DNA from: Papaver somniferum
Lineage: Eukaryota; Streptophyta; Magnoliopsida; Ranunculales; Papaveraceae
Length of the DNA stretch: 64,000 nt
Assembly: GCF_003573695.1 (NCBI RefSeq)
Contig: NC_039368.1
Span: 15,008,360 to 15,072,359 of the forward strand
Reading direction: 5' to 3'
The translations under genes and the position numbers were made by a program. Each line of letters starts with the position of its first letter. Within the stretch, counting starts at the first letter, position 1. Of this stretch, positions 35,940 to 47,685 are shown one piece after another. The notes beneath the pieces are model-generated. The model saw only the letters and a list, made by a program, of their open reading frames with translations. It did not search any database and was not told the DNA's origin.

Positions 35940-38390
35940 TGAAAAAGCGGGGGTCTAACAACCTCACCCAATGTTTCGTTTAGGAAAAATGTATGGAAAA
36001 ACTCCAAAATAATTCCAAGAGAATCAACTAGACAGATAGACTCAATCAATGGAAATATATCCAAGAGTTTGCATCTCTGTTTCACAATGTAATCAGTAAA
36101 TCAAACAGATAGAAATCCGCGAGCCTGATTATTATGTGAAAAAACTTGAATGGTACCAAAGACCAATGTTCAAGTGTCAATCAATTTATATCACCAACCA
36201 AAGGTTGGATTATTTAATTGATTGAACTACGCACAACCTGTGATATTTCAATTATATAAACAAATATAATGCGGAAAAGAAATAACATAACACCAGAAAT
36301 TTTGTTAACGAGGAAACCGTAAATGCATAAAAACCCCAGGACCTAGTCCAGATTTGAACACCACACTGTATTAAGCCGCTACAGACACTTGCCTACTCCA
36401 AGTTAACTTAGGACTGGAATGTAGTTGAGCCCTAACCAGTATCACACTTATCAAGGTACAATCTCGTTGCTTACGCCTCTGAACCCCAACAGGACTCTGT
36501 GCACTTGATTCCCTTAGCTGATCTCACCCACAACTGAGAGTTGTTACGATAGAAAGTCGAAGACTTGATAAACCAATATGTCTCGCACAAAAAAGTCTAT
36601 TGAATAGATAAATTTATCTCCCACAGAAATACCAATGAGTTTTGTTCCGTCTTTTGATAAATCAAGGTGAACAGGAACCAATTGATACACCGGACTTATA
36701 TTCCCAAAGAACAACCTAGTAATATCAATCACCTCACAATAATCTTAATTGTATGCTTGAGAAACAAGATATTGTGGAATCACAAACGATGAGACGAAGA
36801 TGTTTGTGACTAATTTTTATATTTCCTATCAGAGATTAAATCTCGAACAAATCTTAGAGAAGATAACACTCAATACGATAGAAAACAACAAGATCAGAAC
36901 ACGCAACTATAGAGAAATAGTTGGGTATGGCTTCACAATCCCAATGAAGTCTTCAAGTCGTTAACCTACAGGGTTTTGGAAAAACCTAAGGTTAAAGGTG
37001 AATCGACTCTAGTCGCAACTAATAGCACAGAGGAGGTGTGGGGATTAGGTTTCCCAGTTGCTAGAGTTCTCCCTTATATAGTTTTTAAATCAAGGTTTGA
37101 AATTAATGTTACCTTGGTAACAAAGCATTCAGTATTCACCATTAGATGAAAACCTGATTAGACTCAAGCTAATATCTTTTAACCGTTAGATCGAACTTAG
37201 CTTGTTACACATAAATGAAAAGTGACTTTATTTAGATATGAGTAGCCGTACCTAAACGCGCACACTTTGTTGACTCAACAATAGTTAATCGAAGTTATCC
37301 ATATGAACACTTTCATATCAACCTTATTCATCTTAACCATAACTAGTTCAAATGACTCAAATGAAACTAGTTCTACAATTGTTCAATTGTTTATATTCTC
37401 ATAGAAGTATATAAGACACAATTGAAGCAAAATCGACTTGAAAAAGATTGAATTCCTTAATATATAAATATATTAGTTCATGAACAAACCGATTTTAGAA
37501 CATAACCTACTCAAGTATGCAAATGGGTACGCATACCTAAGTGGCCGGATTAAGTTTGAGTTCGCCAATATGCGAACGGGTACGCATACCTTCCAAAGTC
37601 AGTTGAATTTCCGGATTTACTCCAGTACCCATACGGGTATGCATACTAAGTTCTTGGACTTTCATTATCCAACCAGTAGGCATACGGGTATGCATACTAT
37701 GGTTCCCAGACTTGGAATAACTTGCAACAGTTAGCATACAGGTACGCATATTGTGTTATATATCTAATCATGGTTAATAGTTCTAAACTCCCATTTCAAT
37801 TATTGAAACATTCTTAGAAGAAGAAAATAGATGTCTCACACAAACCCTTAGCTTCAAAGAAATTTTCAAGTGATCGAATGATCAATACGAAACATTTCGA
37901 GTCTACATCAAATGACTGTCTCACACAAATCATGTAAGATGTTACCAGGAGATTTTCACATGATCATCTTTTGACTTTCGTCAAGAATATAAGATGAACT
38001 TGGTTAAAGCAAAAGCTTACCAACACATATTTCTAGAAATATGTAAGCGAGTTAAACTCAGCTCGAAATATCAAATGTGTATAATCGAAGTCTATATAGC
38101 TATATGACTTTTATCTCAAATATGAGATAGAGTAGATAGAATTTTGAGTGATAGATGAGTTCAAGTCTCCACATACCTTTTGTTGATGAAGTTCCACAAG
38201 CTCCTCTTAGAAGTTCTTCGTCTTCAATCGATGAACGCCGTGAAGTCTAATTCCCACTACACTTTCTATCCTAACTCGAAACTTAGCTATAAGTAGACTA
38301 GAAATCAAGACTTATATTTTTGGCAATTAAACTTGGAAAACAAGCTTCAGATAGCAATGCTTGCGAGTTCGGACGAGTAGTGCTCTAACA
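35940..38390 (-). repeat. 5' LTR of M element (2451 bp)
   Basis: It starts TGTTAGAGCACTACTCG at 38390 and ends ..GCTTTTTCA at 35940 on the minus strand. It carries the palindromic TATGCATA cluster (37515-37750), a TATA box near 37075 and the GCGGTTTCCTCGTTAAC-type block near 36305. Unlike the 3' LTR it has no P insertion, so it serves as the reference for reconstructing that event. It contains no gene. Confidence 0.9.
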
Positions 38391-38958
38391 TGTTCGGTTG
38401 TCTTTGAAAAAATAATCCCAGAAACCAATTAAACTGATTGACCAAATCAACAGATTTCTGCAATCCATCCCTCAAAAAAATAAGAGAGAGGGACTTGACA
38501 ACAATCAGTTAATGCTGGTCAATACTAAATGGTCAGATATAAACCCAGATTGGATAATTTTTGTCGATGCTTCTTTCAATAAAGAAGACCTTTCAATGAG
38601 ATACGCTTATATTGTTTACTCTGTGGATCACGAATCATTTATGCACATTTCAGCGGGTTCAGAGACAACTACTTTGGATTTTCATGCGGAAGCAAAATAT
38701 CTGCAAAAAGCGGTTATCTGGATAAGAGACAACATCTTGTCAAGCGTTTCAATAGTAACTGATTGTAAATTACTGGCAGCCAACATCAACGAGGACAACA
38801 CATATCTCTCTTGGACAGCTGAAAACACCGTGCAGGAAACCAAAACAATCTTAAAAGACCTTCCTCAAGCTCAGGTAAAGTTTACAAATAGAAAATACAA
38901 CTCTGCAGCGGATCTTATAGCAAAGGAAGCAAGAATAAAAATTCTTCAACATCATTAG
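38391..38958 (+). pseudogene. LINE ORF2 C-terminal RNase H-like domain
   Basis: After the TSD copy TGTTC the LINE frame resumes and reaches a stop at 38956-38958. Landmarks of the plant RVT_3 RNase H domain are present: a FVDASF start with the catalytic Asp at ~38565, a Glu in FHAEAKYLQKA at ~38690, TDCKLL with another Asp at ~38760, and the closing NSAADLIAKEA at ~38900. This part is one intact frame of 148 residues from 38512. Separation from RT by 24.6 kb makes it non-functional. Confidence 0.9.
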
Positions 38959-39030
38959 TACAAAACAAAGCTAGGCTAAGTTTGCCTTTGTTAGTGGTGG
39001 TCAGGATTTTTCCAGACAAAGATAAATCAA

Positions 39031-39221
39031 GGGTTGCGGTTCTCCTGACCACCCCCTACAACTCGCACAAGTGGCATTAATTCTAAAATTATGAATGAAA
39101 AATGAATACTCAAGTCAAGATATGGATTTTCAAAAATTATAATGGGGAGATTCGAACTCATGACCTATTGTGTCATAAAAGTGGCCTTTAACCAGTGTTC
39201 ACCTTGGTTGGAATTAATAGA
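39031..39221 (-). mobile_element. tRNA-type SINE, 191 bp, 13-bp TSD
   Basis: A perfect 13-bp TSD AAAGATAAATCAA flanks it (39018-39030 and 39222-39234). On the minus strand it has a pol III A-box-like CTGGTTAAAGGCC (39195 to 39183) and a B-box-like GAGTTCGAATCTCC (39159 to 39146), spaced as in tRNA-derived SINEs. The uninterrupted version of the site exists in repeat copy 2 near 40590. It lacks a clear poly-A tail. Confidence 0.8.
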
Positions 39222-39514
39222 AAAGATAAATCAACGGTGGTGGTTTCTTCAACTTAAATATCATAATTGCTTTATTAATTAGTGTTTCACTAATTGCACA
39301 TAATAAATAATCTATTCATTATAAAGTGTTCTTTAATTAGTGTTTCACTAATAACTCATAATAAATGACTAATCATTTTTTAATTATAAATATTTTCTTA
39401 ATTAATTATAATATTTATTTCTACTAATAAGTAATTTTGATAAATAATATCAATAGACATTTTTGGCGACAATGAGTAGTAGAAGAGGTGGAGGCCGAAA
39501 GATTAGTGGTGGTT

Positions 39515-39650
39515 AAGGGCGGAGCCAAGCACAGTTATATTTATTTTTATTCTTTTATCGTAAAATGGGATACAAAGTCCATTTTTCACATGTATCCAAC
39601 TTGCCAAGAATTTTTTCTCCCTCTTTCCTCAAAATCCTAGCACCGCCCCT
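39515..39650. mobile_element. Candidate MITE 1 (136 bp)
   Basis: Imperfect terminal inverted repeats: AAGGGCGGAGCC on the left and, inverted, AGGGGCGGTGCT on the right. GGTT flanks both ends. It resembles non-autonomous hAT-like ends common in plants; superfamily not proven. Confidence 0.5.
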
Positions 39651-40084
39651 GGTTTGTGGTGGAAGAAGTAGTGACGGTGAGTGCTGGTGAGTAGTGATGG
39701 ACAATATTAATTTTATGTTGTCGTTACAACATCGATAACATCGTAGTGTGGAAGATGTGGTTGGTTGTTTTTAACAGTTTTGATAAATTAAGGTACCATA
39801 TATTTCAGGGATGATATCATACAAGACAATATTTTCATGATCGTAGTTAGATCACCCAAATGGTACCCTTGTTATCTTTGGTACTATATCGTATATATCA
39901 TGATTTTGTAATGTTAAAATAAAATTGGTTGCAATACAAAAAATAATATATACACGGAAAAATAATAATGAAACTAATCAATTGACGACATTTTGTTCAA
40001 TCTAAACCTCATACATGGCATTTGTGATTGAAAATTAGAATTGTGTCCAACAACCTACATGGGGTGGGCGGAAGTGATGGTGGC

Positions 40085-40278
40085 AGTGGTAGAGTCAAAA
40101 ATTGAAATTGAGGAGGCTTACTTTTTTTTAATAAAAAAAGAAACATGTAAACTTTGGTGTATTAAACCATAAATATATATGGACAAAGTACAATTTATAA
40201 AATAAACTAAAAAATTTATGTAGTTATTAAAAATTTAAGGGGTTAGAGCCAGGTTAGTCAACCCTTGGCTCTGCCACT
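40085..40278. mobile_element. Candidate MITE 2 (194 bp)
   Basis: Terminal inverted repeats of about 14 bp: AGTGGTAGAGTCAA on the left and, inverted, AGTGGCAGAGCCAA on the right. AT-rich interior without an ORF. The TSD is unclear because the flanks are GGTGG-rich. Confidence 0.55.
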
Positions 40279-40544
40279 AGGTGGTGGTGGATAGAAAAGA
40301 TGGATTCATATGGTTTTATGGTGGTGGCGGATATTGGTGAACAAAAACATATTATGCTAATTTCGTAATGCCACAAAATATGTAACGTTATATTATAAAG
40401 TATAAAACGTGGTGGATCATTGTAATGTTAAAATAAACTCGATAAAACACATGTCCATTTTAAAAAATTGGTGCAATCAATTGCCATGTTATGTAATAAC
40501 TAAACGAACGACACGAATCAAGATCAGAACATATGAAATTATTT

Positions 40545-41115
40545 ATCATCGATTTGTCTATGTAAAGAGTGGTCAGGATTTGTCCATGGAAAAGATAAAT
40601 TTACTGCTGGGGTTTGTTCAACTTAACCATTTTTAAATGTTTTATTAATTAGTGTCTCATTGATTGTTCATAATGATTAATTAAATTTCTGTTATAAATG
40701 TCCCTTTAATAATCTAACATAAATACATAATTTTATTAATAAATAATTTTACTAAAAAATATATTAATTCTAATGGTGGTAGTGGAAGTAGGAGTAGTAT
40801 AAATGGTGGCGGGTGTCTGTGAATGGTGGAGACGGTGACATTACTATTGATGGAAGAAAAGTGGCGGTGGATGGTTTTTATGGTGGTGGATGTTGGTAAT
40901 AGTAGTGGATAATAATAGTTTTTGCTTTTTAGTGAGTTTTATTGACCGATTAAAAAAAATATTCACAAAACATGCAACATTGTATTGTGAAAGATGTAAT
41001 TGGTTGTTTTTAGCACCATCGATAAAGACAAAAACCAAATATTTCGACGATGATACCGGAACGTATAAGACAATATGATCATGACTGTTAGATCACCGAA
41101 AAGGTATCCGTATTA
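40545..41115 (+). repeat. Dispersed repeat, copy 2
   Basis: Same family as copy 1, without the SINE or MITE. A short third fragment of the head (GCCTATGTAAAGAATGGTCA) occurs at about 41699. It includes GGT-rich low-complexity DNA at 40770-40910. Confidence 0.6.
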
Positions 41116-41860
41116 TATAAAGGTAATTGGTGTACCCGCGTAAGAGAACATTATCGCTCTCTCAAGTACTATTACATTATTTTTCCTGAAAGACCATCAA
41201 TGTCGAGTTGTTTCGCGACAACTACCTACAAAGACAACAACTTTCACTCAATTCCCGATATAAAACCTTATTGACCGGGAAAATGTATTTGCATTCTAAA
41301 ATATTTGTTTGAAAATTATGTTTGTTCATCAAAATCATCATAAAAAACTCTAAATCATAAATCTAAATTTCCCCTCCGATGTTTATAGAATATTTTTTAT
41401 ATTTTACATTCTCAAATCATGCAACCTCTTGATTACAAATCAACAATATCAAATTACGGATCAATATGTATAGGTTTCATTCACTGGATTAGAAGGTATA
41501 GTAGATACAGATGTGTAGATCACACAAAGCAGAACATGACTGAGAATACTTCAATAATTTGGTAAAGAAATAAAGTCAAAAATTTAAGATTAACTTTCTA
41601 TAGGACTAATTAGATCGGCTTAGATAGGAGCCGACTAAAATATGGATTAATAATAATTTCCACGTAAGACAATTGCAAAACATAGTTTGGCTAACTCTGC
41701 CTATGTAAAGAATGGTCAAGATTTGTCCTTCCTCAATTGATATGTTATGTGAGAAGAAGGTGATATCTAAGATTGAGGTACAATTAAAATCTATTATATT
41801 CGTACCATTTACAACTGGACGCCTTGAAAAAAATTAACGTGTTGTTATTATTATTACAGG
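41116..41860. other. Intergenic AT-rich DNA
   Basis: No gene recognised. TCTCTCAAGTACTATTAC at about 41157 vaguely resembles a Helitron 5' end but is not convincing. Confidence 0.5.
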
Positions 41861-41862
41861 TA

Positions 41863-41992
41863 AGGGATACATTGGCCACACTTGCGCAAATAGCTCACTT
41901 CGCAAATGATTGGTATTGCATGTACTGTCTAGAATGCAACGAGGAATTTGAGGAAACAAGGCATCAGAAGCAGTGTCCGGAGTATTTTTGAT
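41863..41992 (+). pseudogene. Possible RPA1-like exon fragment
   Basis: After a TTATTACAG acceptor-like site, one frame reads about 43 residues to a TGA. It includes TLATLAQIAHFANDWYCMYC, followed by a second Cys pair ending in QCPEYF. Spacing and aromatic residues resemble the zinc-binding C-terminal OB fold of replication protein A 70, in which ATI...WYY..C..C is typical. RPA-like ORFs are often carried by plant Helitrons, and a Helitron 3' end lies at 51484. The piece is short; a chance match is possible. Confidence 0.4.
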
Positions 41993-42496
41993 ATAATAAC
42001 TTAGACCCGATGTAATACTTATGTTCTTTTCTTTTTAGTTTTTCCACAATCTATTTATTTAAGAAAAATGAACATTGCAAATACATAACATCAACAAAAA
42101 TTAGACAGATTGCGTTTGACAATAATGGCTACTGATGGTCCGGAAACGGCAAAAGAAAGGAATTGATGTAGAAGAATTGTTAGGATATACAACGTATTAC
42201 TTGATACGAATGAACGAGATATAACTATTTCGATTCTGAAATCACATAAAGTTCACAGTAGAAGATGACATCAAGTTTAAGGTTAGTAACAGACATAATA
42301 TGGCTAACTAAAATGTTAAAAACAAACAGGATATATAAACTTAGAAAGCCGTGGGACTTGAAGAGACCAATTTTTAAAACTATAATCTTAGAAAGCAACG
42401 ATCCACAATACCATAATTTTTTTTTATAAATATTCAACGTAGAAGATGTCAACTTTTGGTAAAGGATCTATTGACAACCTATTAATTTGAAATGGG
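41993..42496. other. Intergenic AT-rich DNA
   Basis: No gene or repeat recognised. It ends at the TSD ATCAT of Gypsy element 2. Confidence 0.5.
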
Positions 42497-42501
42497 ATCA
42501 T

Positions 42502-44132
42502 TGATGGACACATTTTTGTGCCCAATTTGTCTCGATTCTATATATTGATAGTGCTCATTTTTGTACTTATTATGGTGTTTTATGTGTGTGTAGGTATTTT
42601 TGTCCAATAAACCTTTTTGGAAAAATCGGCTCGAAAAGCGCACCCGGAGGACACTTGCTATTCGGACTCTCACTATGGATAAGGGGTACCCGAATTACTA
42701 AGGGGCACCCTTAGGACATCCCAAAGGCACCTGTTATCGCACCCCTACTCTGGATAGGGGGCACCCTTCTTCTTCACATTTCAAACAGATTTTTTTTGCG
42801 GGAAAATGAACCGACACGCCTGCAGATTAGGGTTCGGAAATCAACAGAGTTTTAGAGAGATTCAAGGTCTGATTTTCGTTGGGCTGGACTTCCTAGAACA
42901 TTACAGGGTTGTTACGTGTGTTTGGGTCGAATGAATTGGGATGAATAAGCCGGGAGAAGGAAACATAGGTGTAGGAAGTTCACGGCTTGTAGAGAACTTC
43001 TGGATTTGATTTTTTCTGAGATACAATCGGATTTGGTTGTCGCTTTGGAGTCAGTTAAGCATGTTTCTATAAAACAGGACTGGTAAGTCTGTCAGATTCG
43101 ATAAAGTCGTGAGATTTCGTCGAGTTCAAGCTAAACAGAGGATAAGGAAGTTTCGGGATTTTCTTCAACTATAATTGGAAGTTACGTGAAGTATTAACAG
43201 TATACTGATGGATATGGTTGAGGATACCATCATTGAGAGATTCTGGTACGTTGGATTAAACTTGGAAGACGCGTGCATAGAAAGCTAGAGAGAATAATTC
43301 TCGGGACTTGCTGTGAAAGAATAATCAAGATAAACTTGAGGTTTTTAGGGTTTACTTGAGAGTTGTTGCATATATATAGGTTGGTTGCAAGTCATAGAAG
43401 GGCTACGAACAGTTTTGGGTAGTTTAGATAACCACAGAAAGCTCAAAATTCAAATTACAGACATTCAGTTCTGCTGGTGTAGGGGAAGAACACGAAGAAC
43501 ATACTACTCCGAGAGACAGTCGTTTCTTCTACAACAGTTTTCATATATCGTTTCTGTAACAGTTGTTTGTAACGCTTATACACCGTTGCAAACTGTCTGC
43601 TTAACTAGTTTTCTCTTGTTTTTCACCCTTTTGAGCTATGAAAACCTATTTTGAGTATGTGAATAATATGAGGAGCTAAATCCCTTAGCCGAGGAGACGG
43701 AGGAAGCCATTGTTCCATGAACAGTGGTATATTTCTATTTTAATTAATTCTTGCAATTTCTTTTATGATTATTTGCATGGAACTAATATTGGAAAATTGA
43801 TTTTTATTGAATGATTGTGATCCGTTTTGATGGAGCATGCTTAGTTTAAGACTTTTGATGTTTCATGCTTGATGTATACAATTGTTACTTCAAAAATCTA
43901 CTAGAGGCAATATATTAGAATCACTTTAAACGCAAAGAATTGCATGAATATTGATTAGATTAAATCACTTAATTGGTCAATGGTGGAATCCTGAGTCTCA
44001 ATGCTTTTTATAATCTTGATAACAACTTCGTCTTGAGTTTTTATTTTAATTTAAGTCTAAAACAAATCTTCACAAGTCTGAGTGAACGACAACCTTTTAC
44101 CACTATCTACAACAACATAGAAAACCACATCA
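42502..44132 (+). repeat. 5' LTR of Gypsy element 2
   Basis: 1631 bp, with a TATATATAGG box at 43371-43380 as probable promoter. It contains no gene; an 89-codon frame in it is repeated in the other LTR and has no family match I know. Confidence 0.93.
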
Positions 44133-45239
44133 ATTTTTGGCGCCGCCGACGCGGATTTGTATTAGGTTTTAGGTTTTAGATTTATTTTATTTCTTTTAGA
44201 ATTTTTGTTCTCTTTTACGCCTTTGGTATTTTTCGATTCTTTTCAGATTGGAGCGAAGCTACAAGGAAAGAAAAAAGTACTATAAAAGGAAAGCATCGCC
44301 AAAGAAGGAAAGAAGAGAGGAATCCAAAAGGAGTGAAGAAGAAGATTTTGTATATAGTTTTTTTGTTTTATTTTTAGAAACTGTAGATATGGTTTTATTT
44401 TTTGTAATTTTTCTTTTTATTTTTGGACACTTTTTGGACTTTATTTTTGGACTGGGACATTATTATTTTTAAACCCTACGGAAGGGTTGGTTTAAATACA
44501 AATTGTGTGCAGAGAAGGACGGTGATTACGATATCGCCTCGGCCCCTCGGGTTCGTACATGACATAGGAGTCGTGGTCCGAGTCGACTTCAGCGGTTCTT
44601 CGCCCATCTGGTACGGGAGGTAAGTTTTTCGAAACACCCGCGAATCCCCTGTCAGCGGGTTTACTGTATTCCTTCGTTTGCATATATGCTGAGGACTTGA
44701 AAACTGCTTTAATTTAGTAAAGGGCAAGGACTGGCCATACAAGATAAGGGTTCGGATTTCATCACCGTTCTCTTCTTGCCCGCCTTAGGAAAACAAAATC
44801 AAACGCGAACCTAAGCCTAAAATTTTGACTAGAACGAGACCGATAGGGTAACGAGCTTAATAGGAAAGTCGTTCGAAAATATTGGTTACTATTTTGAGCA
44901 TACTTCGAAGTTCATGATGGTTTCTGTGAGTTGAATGCGTGACTGCGCCGCCTTGTAACCGGTGAGGCCTTGGGTATCAAAGCTCCACTGAGCTTCCCTC
45001 ACCTCGATTCAACTTACTTTGACTCTGATTGATTCCAGAGGGGTTTGCTCAGATTGTAACGAGTTCCTTTTCGAAAGAATAGAAGCTGGTCTAGAAACAA
45101 TCTAAGTGGAACCATCATGCTTTTGTTTGCTAGAAAATTAGGTTTGATTTGGTCGAGTCATCCTTGTTTTGTGATTGCATAGAATCCCAAATATCCCGAT
45201 AGTGCCAGAAATGGCAACTTTAAAAGCTTTGTTGAACCC
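44133..45239 (+). other. PBS and untranslated leader of Gypsy element 2
   Basis: PBS TGGCGCC at 44138-44144. The leader shares the CCCTACGGAAGGGT block and the AG/GTAAGT splice-donor-like site (GTAAGT at 44620-44625) with Gypsy element 1. Confidence 0.75.
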
Positions 45240-45732
45240 TACTAGGACTATTCGTCCCTCCTGTATCAGGTCAGCTGGAACTGAAGCAAATTAAGAACTT
45301 AGGCCTGGGACCCTACAGATGCTCCCAATCTTTTTAGGGAAAGAAAATTAAAACCCATACTTCCATGTTAGGGACTTTGAGGAAATTTTTAGTACCCTAA
45401 AAATTAGAAACCTTGATGATGATGCTTTGAAACTCAGGTTATTACCCTTTTCCTTAAAAGATAAATCCAAGTCGTGGCTGTATAGTTTGGCTTCCGAATC
45501 AATCAAAACATATGAACAACTTACATCTGCCTTTTTGAACAAGTTTTTCCCTAGGCACAAAATATCGTCTATTAGGACGCAAATCTGCACATTTTCTCAA
45601 TAGGAGGGAGAGTCTTTGTATAGGTATTTGGAAAGGTTCAATGACTTATTAGCCCAATGTCCTCATCATGGTTTATAAAAGGTTAGGCTAGTTCAAATCC
45701 TTTATGAGGGTTTAGATTATTCGACAACAACC
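45240..45732 (+). pseudogene. N-terminal Gag of Gypsy element 2, broken by stops
   Basis: In the frame of the downstream ORF this encodes a typical Retrotrans_gag domain (LKDKSKSWLYSL at ~45450, LTSAFLNKFFP at ~45521, YLERFNDLLAQCPHHG at ~45625). Stops at 45601-45603 (TAG) and 45676-45678 (TAA) break it. It would form the capsid shell if intact. Confidence 0.85.
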
Positions 45733-47685
45733 ATGGTTGAGTCTCTATGCACTGGTGGTTTTGAAAACCAAACTGTTGATGCGGCGATGGAATTTTTGAA
45801 TGAAATCGCCGAAAAGACCCAGCAATGGGAATATAGTAGGGAACCCAAGAAAAAAATTCTTCTAGGTAGAGGAAACGTTAATAGGGTAGAAGGAGGCTAT
45901 GAATCAGATGCCAAAATTGCTGCTATAGCAAAAAGGTTAGAAGCCTTAGAATTGGGTCATACTAGTGGTAGAATAGAGCCTTTTTGGGAAGGACAGAATA
46001 ATGAAGAGCAAGCCAATGCTATCTATAATAACACTAGGTTTGATAAACGTCAGAAGTTTGACCCATATTCAGAAACCTATAGTCCTGGTTGGAGAAACCA
46101 TCCGAACCTTTCATGGTCTAAGGGCCAGAGTCTAGGTCAGTTTAGTAATTCTAATGCTCCCCCATATTTTGGTTACACTAAGAATTCATCAGGCCCAGAA
46201 AATAAAACGACTAGCTTAGAGGAATCTATTAAGATGTTAGCAAAAACTCAGGATATGTTAGCGCAGAGACAAATTAGTTTTCAGCAGGAAACCAAGCAGA
46301 ACTTTCAAACTAATGCTCAGAGCCTTGCTAAGCTAGAACTTCAAGTCGGACAAATAGCTAAGACCTTAAGTGAGAGAGATAACGGAAGGCTCCATAGTCA
46401 GACTACCCCCAACCCTAGAGGAGTTCATGAAGTAGGTGCAAAACCATTTAATCAAGTGAATTATGTCACAACCCTTAGGAGTGGTAAAACGGTAGACAAT
46501 AGGGTAGCCAAGCCTAATAGTGGACATACTGTAGATCCACCTTCTAGTTCCCAAGATGAGCCCCAGAAGGAGCCACTAACTGAAGAAACCGATAAAATTT
46601 CTAGTGATGCCAATGTGGTTCCCGACAGGTCTCATTTTGTACCCAAAGCCACATATCCACAGTTGTTAGCTCCAACAAAGAGAGAGTCGACTTTCAACGA
46701 AATACTAGAGATATTTAAGCAGGTAAACATTAACATCCCTTTATTAGAAGCAATTAGGCAAATGCCTGCTTATGCCAAGTTCCTTAAGGACCTTTGTACA
46801 CGAAAGCGTAAGCTTAATGTCCATAAGAAAGCCTTTTTAGCTGGTCAGGTAAGTTCAATCCTTCAGAACCAAACAGCCCCTAAGTATAAAGATCCTGGAT
46901 GCCCCACCATATCTTGTGTGATCAGTAATTATTCAGTAGATAAGGCATTGCTTGACTTAGGAGCTAGTGTGAACTTACTCCCTTATCATGTATACAACCA
47001 TCTAGGTCTTGGAAAGTTGAAACCGACTAAAATGACATTGCAATTAGCTGATAGGTCTGTCAAAGTACCTCGTGGTGTCATAGAGGATGTTCTGATTGAG
47101 GTTGATAAATTTATTTATCCAGTGGATTTCGTTGTTCTAAATACTCAGCCTGTTCAGGATCCTAGTGCTCAAATACCGGTGATTTTAGGTCGCCCATTTT
47201 TAGCCACAGCTAAGGTTGTCATCAACTGTAGGACCGGACTTATGAACATCTCATTTGGTAATATGACCACTGAACTAAATGTCTTTAATGTTAATAGACA
47301 ACCTTCTGACGATTTAGAGGAAGTGAATATGATTAGCACTTTAGTTCAGGATCTAACTCAGGATAATTGGGACACTTTATTTGGTGATTCCTTAGATGAA
47401 CTTGATGAGGAAATTCTCTTAAGTCAGTTAGGTGACCAAACTTTTGAACTAGAAGAAGCTCTTGAGTATTTTAAAGACTCTGAGGATCCAGAAATTCAAG
47501 CAATAGTTAGAGGTTTGTCCGAAAATACTGACTACCCTAAATTTGGGGGTAGTAATGGTCAATTATCCCCATTAGAAGTCCCTAACTTTGGATTCGAGCC
47601 TAGTGTACCTGAGGTATTACTTGAGTCACTTCCGACTCTGCAACTTGTTGTTGGAATGAGTCAATTTGTCAAGACACTAATATGA
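45733..47685 (+). CDS. Gag C-terminal region plus aspartic protease of Gypsy element 2
   Basis: One frame of 650 residues. The first ~60 residues finish the Gag domain. Residues ~165-230 form a coiled coil ending in LELQVGQIAKTLSER, typical of Athila Gag. A retropepsin domain follows at residues ~385-510: DLGASVNLLP (catalytic Asp about residue 408, with DLG in place of the usual DTG/DSG) and ILGRPFLATA (about 484). The acidic tail contains YPKFGG and VPNFGF. The ATG is internal to the ancestral gag, so this is a truncated frame rather than a true start. No RT follows: after the TGA at 47683-47685 coding signal ends. The protease cleaves retroelement polyproteins. Confidence 0.85.
   Translation: MVESLCTGGFENQTVDAAMEFLNEIAEKTQQWEYSREPKKKILLGRGNVNRVEGGYESDAKIAAIAKRLEALELGHTSGRIEPFWEGQNNEEQANAIYNNTRFDKRQKFDPYSETYSPGWRNHPNLSWSKGQSLGQFSNSNAPPYFGYTKNSSGPENKTTSLEESIKMLAKTQDMLAQRQISFQQETKQNFQTNAQSLAKLELQVGQIAKTLSERDNGRLHSQTTPNPRGVHEVGAKPFNQVNYVTTLRSGKTVDNRVAKPNSGHTVDPPSSSQDEPQKEPLTEETDKISSDANVVPDRSHFVPKATYPQLLAPTKRESTFNEILEIFKQVNINIPLLEAIRQMPAYAKFLKDLCTRKRKLNVHKKAFLAGQVSSILQNQTAPKYKDPGCPTISCVISNYSVDKALLDLGASVNLLPYHVYNHLGLGKLKPTKMTLQLADRSVKVPRGVIEDVLIEVDKFIYPVDFVVLNTQPVQDPSAQIPVILGRPFLATAKVVINCRTGLMNISFGNMTTELNVFNVNRQPSDDLEEVNMISTLVQDLTQDNWDTLFGDSLDELDEEILLSQLGDQTFELEEALEYFKDSEDPEIQAIVRGLSENTDYPKFGGSNGQLSPLEVPNFGFEPSVPEVLLESLPTLQLVVGMSQFVKTLI

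Larger units (their letters stand above)
13762..38390 (-). mobile_element. 24.6-kb M element: Copia-like, gag-only LTR retrotransposon with inflated 3' LTR, TSD TGTTC
   Basis: On the minus strand the order is 5' LTR (38390 to 35940), PBS, gag remnant, non-coding interior, polypurine tract, 3' LTR (31406 to 13762). TSD TGTTC is perfect at 13757-13761 and 38391-38395, and both sides are LINE ORF2. The 3' LTR is 17.6 kb instead of 2.45 kb because a P-family LTR landed in it and the junction was tandemly amplified. I see no RT or integrase. The two M LTRs differ by very roughly a tenth of positions where compared, so the insertion is old. Confidence 0.88.
38970..39879 (+). repeat. Dispersed repeat, copy 1 (interrupted)
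   Basis: It matches 40545-41115 in the same orientation: a GTGGTCAGGATTTTTCC head, a TTATTAATTAGTGTTTCAC middle, and a GATGTGGTTGGTTGTTTTTA...TAGTTAGATCACC tail. It is interrupted by the SINE at 39031-39221 and by a small inverted-repeat element at 39515-39650. Family unknown; no coding region. Confidence 0.65.

Noticed and set aside
13762..38390. Array as an independent centromeric satellite
   Set aside because: It is bounded by matching TSDs inside one LINE and built from LTR parts, so local amplification explains it without a centromere.
41157..41180. Helitron 5' end
   Set aside because: TCTCTCAAGTACTATTAC only loosely resembles known starts and is not preceded by the expected A.
43385..43654. 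89-codon ORF present in both LTRs of Gypsy element 2
   Set aside because: Both copies are inside LTRs near the transcript start; conservation is explained by LTR identity.
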